Source: Qipengyuania citrea
Lineage (GTDB): Bacteria > Pseudomonadota > Alphaproteobacteria > Sphingomonadales > Sphingomonadaceae
Direction of reading: 5' to 3'
DNA length: 64,000 nucleotides
Assembly (NCBI RefSeq): GCF_024171405.1
Contig: NZ_JALJZT010000002.1
Location: 744,001 to 808,000, forward strand
Shown: one piece after another, positions 56,978 to 64,000 of the stretch
How positions within the stretch are numbered: position 1 is the first letter of the stretch
Layout: every line of letters starts with the position of its first letter
Made by a program: the position numbers and the translations under genes
The notes under the pieces: generated by a model
The model's input: only the letters and a program-made list of their open reading frames with translations
Databases searched by the model: none
What the model was told of the DNA's origin: nothing

Positions 56978-59731
56978 ATGGTCTTTTCCGTGAGCCATTT
57001 GCTGCCCCTCCCCGCTCTTCATGCCAGCCACGCCGGAACCTGGCTGCGCGATCCGAATGGGTCGACGCGTGGCTGTTCGAAGGGCGAGGCGGTCATGGCC
57101 GCCGCCGATACGCCGCAGCTGCTGATGAATGCGCCGCTGGTGGCCAGCCGGCTCGGCTATCCCGACCTGTCGGGGCTCGACCTGCTCGAACTGTTTGCCT
57201 TCGTCCACCCGGCGACCTTCTGCGTGCCCACGCCCAAGGGGCTGGCACATGCGCTGGGGCTGGACGAACCGGCGGACGATGCGGGCGTGCCCCTGCTGCT
57301 GCAACAGGCCGCAGGCGTGCTGGTGGCGACCTGCGAGAGCGAGAACTGGTCGCAGCGCGAAGGCGCGTGGTCTTCGCTGCAATCGCTGGCGCGGCTGCGC
57401 TGGCCTTGGGCAGGTGTGCTCGCGCCGCATATCAAAAGGCCCGATCGGGCGGAGAAATGGCTGTTCAGCCGCCTGCCCGAATGGGAGGAGACGCCCGACC
57501 GTCCGCAGCCTGCTCAGGTGCTGATCGACGAACCCGCGATCGAGGCGCAGCTCGAACGGCTGACCGGCGAAGGCGCGGAACGGCGCGAGGGCCAGCGCGC
57601 GTTTTCAAAGGGTGCAGGGCATGTCTTCGGCCCGCGCGACAGCCAGAAGCGCCCGCATATCCTGCTCGCACAGGCGGGTACCGGGATTGGTAAGACGCTG
57701 GGCTATCTCGCCCCCGCTTCGCTCTGGGCAGAGCGATCGGGCGGGACGGTCTGGGTCAGCACCTATACCAAGAACCTCCAGCGCCAGCTGCGCCAGGAAA
57801 GCCGCCGCGCATGGCCCGCCAGCCGCGCCGACGGCTCGCCGCCGGTGGTGGTGCGCAAGGGGCGCGAGAACTATTTGTGCCTGCTCAATCTGGAAGACGC
57901 CTTGCAGGGCGGTTTCGCGGGACGTCCTGCAATCCTCGCGCATCTGGTTGCGCGCTGGGCGGCCTATTCGCAGGATGGCGACATGATCGGCGGCGACCTG
58001 CCCGGCTGGCTCGGCACGCTGTTCCGCAAGCGCGGGATCGCGGCGCTGACCGACCAGCGCGGCGAATGCGTCTATGCCGGGTGCCCGCATTACCGGAAGT
58101 GCTTTATCGAGCGCAGCGCGCGCAATGCGGCACAGGCCGATCTCGTCATTGCCAATCATGCGCTGGTGATGGTCAATGCCGCGCGCGGACGCGATGCCGC
58201 CACGCGTCCGACGCGGATCGTGTTCGACGAAGGGCACCACGTGTTCGACGCGGCCGACAGCACCTTTTCCGCCGCGCTGACCGGGCAGGAGGCGATCGAG
58301 CTGCGGCGCTGGATCATCGGCCCCGAAAAGAACAGCCGCGGGCGCCGCCGGGGCCTTTCCGCGCGTCTCGCCGATGTCGCCAGCTATGACGATGCGGGCG
58401 GCGAAGCGGTCGAGGCGGCGGTCGAGGCAGCCAATGCCCTGCCCGCCGATGGCTGGCTCGGGCGGCTGGCCGAAAGCGGCCCCATCGGGCCGATCGAGGA
58501 ATTGCTCGCTGCCGTGCGCGCGACCACCTTCGCGCGCGACGAAAGCGGGCTCGAGATGGGCTATGGCATAGAGACCGAGACTGCGCAGCTGCCGGGCGAA
58601 CTGGTCGAGGCGGCAGGCACTGCGGCGCAGGCGCTGGCAACCATCCGCACGCCGCTGCTCAAGCTTGCGGGACGGCTCGAAGCGATTGTCGAGGACGCGC
58701 CCGACTGGCTCGACGGGCAAGGCCGTGCGCGGATCGAAGGCGCGCGCCACTCGCTCGCCTGGCGGATCGACCTGATCGCGGCATGGGAAGCGCTGCTGTC
58801 GCGGCTCGGCGGGCCGGCCGATCCCGAATTCATCGACTGGCTGCAGGTCGACCGCAACGATTCGCGCGAATTCGATGTCGGGATCTATCGCCACTGGCTC
58901 GATCCGATGAAGCCATTCGCCAAGGTCGTGCTCGAACCCGCGCACGGGGTCATGCTGACCAGCGCCACGCTGACCGACCGCGACGAAACCGGGCCCGACT
59001 GGCCGCATGCCATCACCAAGAGCGGCGCGCCGCATCTGGAACTGCTACCGAAGACCGCGGAGGCGCAAAGCCCCTTCGATTACGCGGGCCGCGCCGAAGT
59101 GCTGATCGTCACCGATATCCGCAAGGGCGATATCCCAGCGCTGGCGGGTGCCTATGCGCGGCTGATCGAAGCGAGCGATGGCGGCGTGCTGGGGCTGTTT
59201 ACCGCGATCCGGCGGATGCGCGCGGTCTATGGCCGGATCGCCGACCGGCTCGCGCGCGCCGGGCTGCCGCTCTATGCGCAGCATGTCGATCCGATCGATA
59301 CGGGCACGCTGACCGACATCTTCCGCGACGATCCGCGCGCCAGCCTGCTGGGCACCGATGCGCTGCGCGACGGGGTCGACGTGCCCGGCCGGAGCCTGCG
59401 CTGCGTGGTGATGGAAAGCGTGCCCTGGCCGCGCCCGACGATCCTGCACCGCGCGCGCCGCGCTGCCGCTGCGGAACAGGCAGGCGGCGCCAAGCGCTAT
59501 GACGACCGCATCATCCGCGCGCGGCTGGCGCAGGCCTTCGGGCGGCTGATCCGCACGCGCGAGGATGCGGGTCATTTCGTCGTGCTTTCGCCCGCCTTCC
59601 CCAGCCGGCTGCTGTCCGCCTTTCCCGAAGGCACCCCCGTCACGCGGCTGACACTCGAAGAGGCTTTACAGCGCGTCACCGAGGGTGTTGTTAGCCCCGA
59701 CCTTTCGACAGCGGAGACCCTGCCCCAGTGA
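56978..59731 (+). CDS. DinG/Rad3-type ATP-dependent DNA helicase with degenerate exonuclease-like N-terminus
   Basis: 917 residues from ATG 56978; an ATG at 57095 is an alternative. Residues 45-110 (LDLLELFAFVHPATFCVPTP with KGLAHALGL) look like the end of a DnaQ-type exonuclease domain that has lost its acidic residues. The helicase has Walker A AQAGTGIGKTLGY, a DEGH box in IVFDEGHHVF, and a four-cysteine iron-sulfur cluster (ENYLCLLN, RGECVYAGCPHYRKCF). Late motifs include LLGTDALRDGVDVPG and AFGRLIRT. It should unwind structured or R-loop DNA. sixA follows after 10 bases. Confidence 0.9.
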   Translation: MVFSVSHLLPLPALHASHAGTWLRDPNGSTRGCSKGEAVMAAADTPQLLMNAPLVASRLGYPDLSGLDLLELFAFVHPATFCVPTPKGLAHALGLDEPADDAGVPLLLQQAAGVLVATCESENWSQREGAWSSLQSLARLRWPWAGVLAPHIKRPDRAEKWLFSRLPEWEETPDRPQPAQVLIDEPAIEAQLERLTGEGAERREGQRAFSKGAGHVFGPRDSQKRPHILLAQAGTGIGKTLGYLAPASLWAERSGGTVWVSTYTKNLQRQLRQESRRAWPASRADGSPPVVVRKGRENYLCLLNLEDALQGGFAGRPAILAHLVARWAAYSQDGDMIGGDLPGWLGTLFRKRGIAALTDQRGECVYAGCPHYRKCFIERSARNAAQADLVIANHALVMVNAARGRDAATRPTRIVFDEGHHVFDAADSTFSAALTGQEAIELRRWIIGPEKNSRGRRRGLSARLADVASYDDAGGEAVEAAVEAANALPADGWLGRLAESGPIGPIEELLAAVRATTFARDESGLEMGYGIETETAQLPGELVEAAGTAAQALATIRTPLLKLAGRLEAIVEDAPDWLDGQGRARIEGARHSLAWRIDLIAAWEALLSRLGGPADPEFIDWLQVDRNDSREFDVGIYRHWLDPMKPFAKVVLEPAHGVMLTSATLTDRDETGPDWPHAITKSGAPHLELLPKTAEAQSPFDYAGRAEVLIVTDIRKGDIPALAGAYARLIEASDGGVLGLFTAIRRMRAVYGRIADRLARAGLPLYAQHVDPIDTGTLTDIFRDDPRASLLGTDALRDGVDVPGRSLRCVVMESVPWPRPTILHRARRAAAAEQAGGAKRYDDRIIRARLAQAFGRLIRTREDAGHFVVLSPAFPSRLLSAFPEGTPVTRLTLEEALQRVTEGVVSPDLSTAETLPQ

Positions 59732-59741
59732 TGACGCGCGC

Positions 59742-60269
59742 ATGAAGATCCTCGGCCTGCTGCGTCATGCCAAGTCCGACTGGGGCCAGAGCGACAAGCG
59801 CGATTTCGATCGCGGCCTGAACGATCGCGGGCGCCGCGGGGCGCGGGTGATCGGCGATCATATCCGCGCGCATGGGGTGGATTGGGACCGGCTCGTTGCT
59901 AGCCCCGCCGAACGCGTCAAGCAGACGCTGGCCGCCGCGCTTCCCGCGCTTGCGCCGCAATGGGACGAGCGGCTGTACCTCGCCGGGACCGACACCATCA
60001 TGGACGTGATCCGCGAAGCCGGGGGCGATGGTGATGCCCTGCTGCTTTCGGGCCACAATCCGGGGCTCGGCGACATGCTGTTCGAACTGGTCGCACCGAA
60101 GAACGAGAACGCGCTCTACGACGAGGCCAAGGTCAAATTCCCCACCGCCGCCTATGCGGTGTTCGAACTCGACATCGACGACTGGGCCGACCTGCGAACG
60201 GGCTGCGGCACGCTCGCCCACTTCGCCCGCCCGCGCGATCTCGATGCGGAGCTTGGGCCGGAGTATTGA
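59742..60269 (+). CDS. Histidine phosphatase family protein, SixA-like
   Basis: 175 residues from ATG 59742. The catalytic core is LGLLRHAKSDW (phospho-His9 in RH), LVASPAERVKQTLAAAL and LLLSGHNPGLGDML with the second catalytic histidine. SixA removes phosphate from phosphohistidine of phosphotransfer proteins; other members act on small molecules. It directly follows the helicase gene and may be co-transcribed. Confidence 0.9.
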   Translation: MKILGLLRHAKSDWGQSDKRDFDRGLNDRGRRGARVIGDHIRAHGVDWDRLVASPAERVKQTLAAALPALAPQWDERLYLAGTDTIMDVIREAGGDGDALLLSGHNPGLGDMLFELVAPKNENALYDEAKVKFPTAAYAVFELDIDDWADLRTGCGTLAHFARPRDLDAELGPEY

Positions 60270-60352
60270 AGCCGGCTGGTTCGGTTAGAGGTGCAGCACA
60301 CTCGCTATGTTTTGCCGCTTCTGAGTGAAAAGCGGACATCGGATCCTCCGGC

Positions 60353-60832
60353 CTAGAACGTGCCACGTTCAGTTGTTGTGGAGCTTCCAGTTACATCTCG
60401 TAAAACGCCGCCCTCGTATCTGAAGACAAGCGCGGCTGCGTTGGATCCCTCTCGCAGCAACAGCACCTCCACCTTGATGGGTCCACATGCGGCTGTGCTA
60501 AACGGTCCAGCGCTAGCGGACAGGGTTTGATAGCTCGTTGGTTCAAGCTCCTTGAAGAACTCTACGGCTGCCTCCGGTCCAGTCTTCCGGGGGCCTGCGC
60601 CAACGTCACCATGGAACGTTGCGAACCGAGCATTCGGTGATATCGCTTTGCCTAGTGTCGCCGCGTCACCTTTCAACGCCAGCCCTATAAGTACCACCGA
60701 ATGTCGCAAATAGGCGTTGTAAACTGATGCGACGTTACCCTCGCCGACTTGATCTGTTTCGCCACAGCGAAAATCGATAACGGGTGACTGAAAAGATACC
60801 GACGCAATCGACGCAATTAATATCCCGCTCAT
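60353..60832 (-). CDS. Exported NTF2/SnoaL-like protein (tentative)
   Basis: 159 residues; ATG 60832 has GGAGAAGG upstream. A short hydrophobic N-terminus (MSGILIASIASVSFQ) may be a signal sequence. The rest (VASVYNAYLRHSVVLIGLAL, PNARFATFHGDVGAG, AAVEFFKEL, IKVEVLLLREGSNAAALVF) has the alternating pattern of the NTF2-like cone fold. The gene is less GC-rich than its neighbours and is not obviously in an operon. Function unknown. Confidence 0.6.
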   Translation of the reverse strand: MSGILIASIASVSFQSPVIDFRCGETDQVGEGNVASVYNAYLRHSVVLIGLALKGDAATLGKAISPNARFATFHGDVGAGPRKTGPEAAVEFFKELEPTSYQTLSASAGPFSTAACGPIKVEVLLLREGSNAAALVFRYEGGVLRDVTGSSTTTERGTF

Positions 60833-60918
60833 TCAACCTTCTCCGTGCTTGCGTTATCAGAATGTGAAGACGGAAATGCGGGTCGTCCGCTGTGCGGATG
60901 CTAGCGAGCCGTCTGCAA

Positions 60919-61356
60919 CTACCGCAAAACCCGCGGCCCCGGTCCGCCCTCGGCGGCGATGTCGTCGGGGTTGTAGAGCTTGCAGGTCTTGAGGCTGAGG
61001 CAACCGCAGCCGATGCAGCCATCGAGATTGTCGCGCAGTGCCTGCAGTTGCGCGATGCGGCGGTCGAGGCTTTCGCGGATGGCTTCGCTGATCTTCCACC
61101 AGTCGAAGCTGGAGGGGTTACGTCCCTTGGGCAGGCTGCGCAGGTGATCGCCGATTTCCTCGAGCGAGAGCCCCAGTTTCTGCACGATGAGGATAAAGCT
61201 GAGGCGCCTGATATCGCTGCGCAAGAAGCGCCGCTGGTTGCCCGCGGTGCGGAAGGATTCGATCAATCCCTTGTCCTCGTAAAAGCGGATCGCCGAGGCA
61301 GAAAGGCCGGTCCGGCGCGCCAGATCGCCGATGCTGAGATGGTCGTTCGCATTCAT
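60919..61356 (-). CDS. soxR: Redox-sensitive transcriptional activator SoxR
   Basis: 145 residues. The MerR-type winged helix starts SIGDLARRTGLSASAIRFYE with NQRRFLRSDIRRLSFI; a dimerisation helix follows and the [2Fe-2S] ligands lie in DGCIGCGCLSLKTCKLYN (C-x2-C-x-C-x5-C), exactly the SoxR pattern. Oxidation of the cluster by redox-cycling compounds activates transcription from 19-bp-spaced promoters. Its own gene is divergent from a VOC gene across a SoxR box. Confidence 0.97.
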   Translation of the reverse strand: MNANDHLSIGDLARRTGLSASAIRFYEDKGLIESFRTAGNQRRFLRSDIRRLSFILIVQKLGLSLEEIGDHLRSLPKGRNPSSFDWWKISEAIRESLDRRIAQLQALRDNLDGCIGCGCLSLKTCKLYNPDDIAAEGGPGPRVLR

Positions 61357-61364
61357 CGATCAGA

Positions 61365-61414
61365 GTGATAGGCCATTTGAAGCTTGACCTCAAGTGAAGT
61401 TGAGGTTGCATATG
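61365..61414. promoter_or_regulatory. SoxR box with overlapping divergent promoters
   Basis: The inverted repeat ACCTCAA (61387-61393) / TTGAGGT (61400-61406) matches the SoxR operator. On the plus strand TTGACC (61384-61389) and CATATG (61409-61414) are 19 bases apart, the over-long spacing that MerR-type activators need, pointing at the VOC gene. On the minus strand TTGAGG (61388-61393) and TATCAC (61365-61370), 17 apart, form a soxR promoter that lies across the same box. Confidence 0.8.
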
Positions 61415-61478
61415 CCTGTGCATCGCAAACAGGCGGTCCGGCCGAGCCATGGCCCCCGCCCCGCAAAGGAGATGCACC

Positions 61479-61850
61479 ATGGCTACCGGACGACTGGAAC
61501 ACGCGAATATCTCGGTCACCGATCCCGAACGCAGCGCCGCGCTGCTGAAGGACCTGCTCGGCTGGAAGGAACGCTGGCGCGGCCCCTCGCAGAAATACGG
61601 GCGTTCGGTCCATATCGGGGCCGAACACGATTACATCGCGCTCTACACGGGCGACCATGTCCGCGGCGAGTTCGCCAAGGGCCACCCGCTCAACCATATC
61701 GCCTTCACCGTCGACGATATCGACGCAGCCGAAAAGGCGGTCACTGCGCATGGCCTTACCCCCTTCGGGCATGACGATTACGATCCCGGGCGGCGGTTCT
61801 ATTTCTTCGATTGGGACGGGATCGAGTTCGAGGTGGTCAGCTATGAATGA
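61479..61850 (+). CDS. VOC-family (glyoxalase/bleomycin resistance-like) protein, probable SoxR target
   Basis: 123 residues from ATG 61479 with AAAGGAG ahead. The VOC fold repeats are visible as EHANISVTDPERSAALLKDL and NHIAFTVDDIDAAEKAVTAH, with metal-ligand-like residues H (EHANIS), H (LNHIAF) and E in DGIEFEVVSYE. Substrate unknown; family members include glyoxalases and dioxygenases. The SoxR box and stretched promoter upstream imply induction by redox-active compounds. Confidence 0.88.
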   Translation: MATGRLEHANISVTDPERSAALLKDLLGWKERWRGPSQKYGRSVHIGAEHDYIALYTGDHVRGEFAKGHPLNHIAFTVDDIDAAEKAVTAHGLTPFGHDDYDPGRRFYFFDWDGIEFEVVSYE

Positions 61851-61867
61851 GCCCATGCCCCGCGCGC

Positions 61868-62191
61868 CTATGTTTGCGCAACGCGCCGTTCGCCCGCGGG
61901 TCCGTGAAAACCCGACATCGCGGCCAGCGGAACCTCCTCGAACCGGCCCAGCCAGCGGCGCGCGATCTTGGCCAGCGGCACCGGGTTGAGATAATGCCGC
62001 TTGCAGCGCCCGTCGCGCTCGGAGGCGACCAGTTCGGCCGCCTCGAGCACGGCGAGGTGCTTGGCCACGGCCTGCCGCGTCATCGGCAGGTCTTCGGCAA
62101 GGGCGGACAGCGTCAGCCCGCCCGTTTCGCTCAGCCGGTCCAGCAGGAGCCGCCGCGTGGGATCGGAAAGGGCGGTGAAAGTGTCCGTCAT
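61868..62191 (-). CDS. ArsR-family transcriptional regulator
   Basis: 107 residues. The winged helix is FTALSDPTRRLLLDRLSETG, LTLSALAEDLPMTRQAVAKH and VLEAAELVASERDGRCKRHY. The metal-binding CxC of ArsR/SmtB is absent, so it belongs to the non-metal subgroup often paired with SRPBCC or VOC genes. It converges on the VOC gene after 17 bases. The target is unknown. Confidence 0.9.
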   Translation of the reverse strand: MTDTFTALSDPTRRLLLDRLSETGGLTLSALAEDLPMTRQAVAKHLAVLEAAELVASERDGRCKRHYLNPVPLAKIARRWLGRFEEVPLAAMSGFHGPAGERRVAQT

Positions 62192-62270
62192 GCGGCCATG
62201 GTTAAGAAGGCGCGGCCGAGTCGCTCAAGATTCGGCGCGTCTCCCCCGCCGACTTGTCCACCGCCGGAAA

Positions 62271-62729
62271 CTAGCGCGGCAGGGTGCCGGTCTGGCGCAA
62301 GGCCTCAGCCAGCGCGATCGCCGCGCTGGTCGCGACGTTGAGCGATCGCACTTCGGCGCGCATCGGCAGGCGGACCATGGCGTGGCTGGCCGCGGCCACA
62401 TGCTCGGGCACGCCCGCGCTTTCCTTCCCGAACAGCAGCACATCGTCGGCGCGAAAGGCGAAATCATAGGCCGACCGTGTCGCCTTGGTGGTAAACAGGA
62501 GCAATCGCCGTTCACCCAGCCCCGCGCTGAATGCCTCGAACCCGGAGTGGCGCGTGACCTCGACCTCGTCGATATAATCCATCGCTGCACGCCGCACGCG
62601 GCGATCATCCCAGGTGAAGCCCAGCGGTTCGATCAGGTCGATACCCGCGCCCATGCACGCGCCAAGACGCAGCACCGCGCCGACATTCCCCGCGATCTCG
62701 GGCTCGAACATCGCGATGCGCATACCCAT
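62271..62729 (-). CDS. trmL: tRNA (cytidine(34)-2'-O)-methyltransferase, TrmL/SPOUT family
   Basis: 152 residues from ATG 62729. The SPOUT fold is compact, with EPEIAGNVGAVLRLGACMGA, LLFGKESAGVPEHV and LNVATSAAIALAEAL for SAM binding in the trefoil knot. TrmL methylates the wobble ribose of tRNA-Leu. Its ATG shares one base with the ubiA stop (TGATG), so the two are translationally coupled. Confidence 0.92.
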   Translation of the reverse strand: MGMRIAMFEPEIAGNVGAVLRLGACMGAGIDLIEPLGFTWDDRRVRRAAMDYIDEVEVTRHSGFEAFSAGLGERRLLLFTTKATRSAYDFAFRADDVLLFGKESAGVPEHVAAASHAMVRLPMRAEVRSLNVATSAAIALAEALRQTGTLPR

Positions 62730-63631
62730 CAGGCATTGCCTACGACAAAGCACGCCGCGGCAACCAGCGCGCCGGTCCAGCGATTGGCACGGAAGCGGTT
62801 TAGCGGATTGGCGCCATCGGTCCCGTCGAGCGTGGCAACCTGCCATGCCAGATGCGCGGCTGCGGGGAGCAGCGCGAGCAGTGCCACCCAATCTGCGCGG
62901 TAGAGCCAGAAGGCCAGCGCCCACAGCGCGACGGCGCCCGTATAGAACAGTGCCACCCCGCCCTGCACATGCCCGCCCAGCCGCAGCGCGCTCGAGCGGA
63001 TACCGACCAGCGCATCGTCTTCGCGGTCCTGCATGGCGTAGATCGTATCGTAGCCAATCACCCACAGTGCCGCGCCGGCATACATCGCCGCGAGCGCATC
63101 CCAGTGGTCGGCGCGCAACTGCGTCCAGCCGACCAGCAGCCCCCAGGTAAACACCATCCCGAGCCAGGCCTGCGGCCACCAGGTGATCCGCTTCATGAAC
63201 GGATAGGCGGCGACCAGCGCGACACTGGCGAGCGCCACGCCCTGCGCCAGCGGGCGCAATTGCAGCAGGACCAACAGCCCGATGGCGCACAGTACGAACA
63301 GCCAGCCCCATGCGAGCTTCTTCGATACCCGTCCGCTTGCCACCGGGCGCACCGCAGTACGCGCGACCTTCCGGTCGAGATCGGCATCGACGATGTCGTT
63401 ATAGACACAGCCCGCACCGCGCATCGCGATGGCCCCCAGCAGCAACCAGGCGAGCAGCGCCAGCTGCCAGCCCGCGCCGGTCAGCCAGACGCCCCAGGCG
63501 CAGGGCCAGAACAACAGCCACCAACCGATGGGGCGGTCGAACCGCGCGAGCTGCGCCAGATCGCGCGGCATCTGCGGCAGCCGCGCGACGAGGCCGCGGT
63601 GTTCGCTATCGGGGACGACGGTTTCATTCAT
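62729..63631 (-). CDS. ubiA: 4-hydroxybenzoate polyprenyltransferase
   Basis: 300 residues from ATG 63631; the frame continues upstream through a REP-like repeat without similarity. Multiple membrane helices surround the two aspartate motifs NDIVDADLDRKVARTAVRP and YDTIYAMQDREDD, the magnesium-diphosphate sites. UbiA joins the polyprenyl chain (see the synthase at 17532) to 4-hydroxybenzoate in ubiquinone synthesis at the inner membrane. trmL follows, overlapping by one base; rsmE is divergent. Confidence 0.95.
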   Translation of the reverse strand: MNETVVPDSEHRGLVARLPQMPRDLAQLARFDRPIGWWLLFWPCAWGVWLTGAGWQLALLAWLLLGAIAMRGAGCVYNDIVDADLDRKVARTAVRPVASGRVSKKLAWGWLFVLCAIGLLVLLQLRPLAQGVALASVALVAAYPFMKRITWWPQAWLGMVFTWGLLVGWTQLRADHWDALAAMYAGAALWVIGYDTIYAMQDREDDALVGIRSSALRLGGHVQGGVALFYTGAVALWALAFWLYRADWVALLALLPAAAHLAWQVATLDGTDGANPLNRFRANRWTGALVAAACFVVGNA

Positions 63632-63652
63632 CAGGATGCGCCCTATCAATCT

Positions 63653-63728
63653 CGTCATCCCAGCGGAAGCCGGGATCGCTGCCGGCCTTCTTGCCAGAAG
63701 CGACCCGATCCCGGCTTTCGCCGGGATG
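63653..63728. repeat. REP-like inverted repeat element
   Basis: Two 23-base arms, 63656-63678 and 63706-63728, are inverted copies with two mismatches (core CATCCC-x-GCG and CGATCCCGGC) around a 27-base centre. It fills the divergent space between ubiA and rsmE. Elements of this consensus (CATCCCGGCGAAAGCCGGGATC-like arms) are widespread in proteobacterial intergenic DNA and form strong hairpins. Confidence 0.7.
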
Positions 63729-63749
63729 GCGGATGTGATTAGAGGGGCC

Positions 63750-64000
63750 ATGCCCGCTACCCCCGCCTGGCCGCCCAAGAGCGCACCCCGCCTGTTTGTC
63801 GAACAGCCGCTTTCCGCAAGCGAACCGGTGACGATCGAGGGCAACCAGGCGCATTACCTGTCGAAGGTGATGCGCGTTTCGCCCGGCGATGCGGTGATCC
63901 TGTGCGACAATGTCACCGGCGAATGGGCCGCCGAGGTGATCGAGGCCGGCAAGCGGCAGATCCTGCTCCAGCCGCGCGCCCACCAGCGGCCGCGCGAGCC
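63750..64000 (+). CDS. rsmE: 16S rRNA (uracil(1498)-N3)-methyltransferase, 3' end outside window
   Basis: Only the first 83 codons are present. The frame from ATG 63750 (AGAGGGG upstream) reads through to the window edge: PRLFVEQPLSASEPVTIEGN, QAHYLSKVMRVSPGDAVIL and CDNVTGEWAAEV, the N-terminal PUA-like domain of RsmE. The SPOUT catalytic domain should follow beyond base 64000. It would methylate U1498 in the 16S rRNA decoding region. Confidence 0.9.
   Translation, partial: MPATPAWPPKSAPRLFVEQPLSASEPVTIEGNQAHYLSKVMRVSPGDAVILCDNVTGEWAAEVIEAGKRQILLQPRAHQRPRE

Overview
The window looks like chromosome from a high-GC alphaproteobacterium of the Sphingomonadales, most likely Erythrobacteraceae. 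The clues are protein families and synteny, not a database search: a class I lysyl-tRNA synthetase, an NDUFS4-type complex I subunit, a small SRP RNA next to dnaX-ybaB, a LOV-HWE light-sensing kinase, a gene-transfer-agent type holin, and ubiquinone genes (ubiA, a long-chain polyprenyl synthase).

Region 1-6967 is accessory DNA, the right end of an integrative element inserted at the 3' end of a tRNA-Tyr gene. From the tRNA inward it holds four copies of a 9-bp repeat, a complete P4-type integrase, a membrane-anchored Mrr-like nuclease, the C-terminal stump of a second integrase lying directly against the nuclease stop codon, about 650 bp of hairpin-rich non-coding DNA, and a type IIG-like restriction-modification protein cut by the left window edge. 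It reads as a small defence island built by successive integrations.

Region 7-31.6 kb is mostly core genome: rlmB, a lipoprotein, HU, lon, ybaB-dnaX-ffs, NDUFS4, hrpB, polyprenyl synthase, chorismate mutase, a PepSY/OmpR/histidine-kinase signalling set, a SIMPL protein, an amidohydrolase, uup-like ABC-F, a uracil-DNA-glycosylase-family protein, a divergent DUF6456/XRE pair sharing a palindromic operator, a glycosyltransferase, and yajC-secD-secF. Region 31.8-41 kb has three tRNAs, the GTA-type holin, two AT-richer orphan exported proteins, aroQ-accB-accC, an Lrp/GFA pair, and an unusual histidine kinase followed by a polysaccharide deacetylase whose start is broken or non-standard.

Region 41-55.5 kb is rich in signalling: a MATE exporter, two adjacent paralogous diguanylate cyclases, ettA, a MASE1-PAS-GGDEF protein, an SlyD-like isomerase, a PNPOx-like flavoprotein, an extremely arginine-rich RcnB-like protein, cytochrome b561, a prolyl-4-hydroxylase-like dioxygenase, the LOV kinase and lysK. 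Region 55.5-64 kb holds a Pro/Ala-rich membrane protein, a DinG-like helicase, sixA, a SoxR/VOC pair around a recognisable SoxR box, an ArsR regulator, trmL-ubiA, a REP-like inverted repeat and the start of rsmE.

The strongest leads for something new are the nested integrase/Mrr arrangement with its repeat array, the degenerate histidine kinase paired with the odd-start deacetylase, and a 43-nt intergenic repeat found twice.
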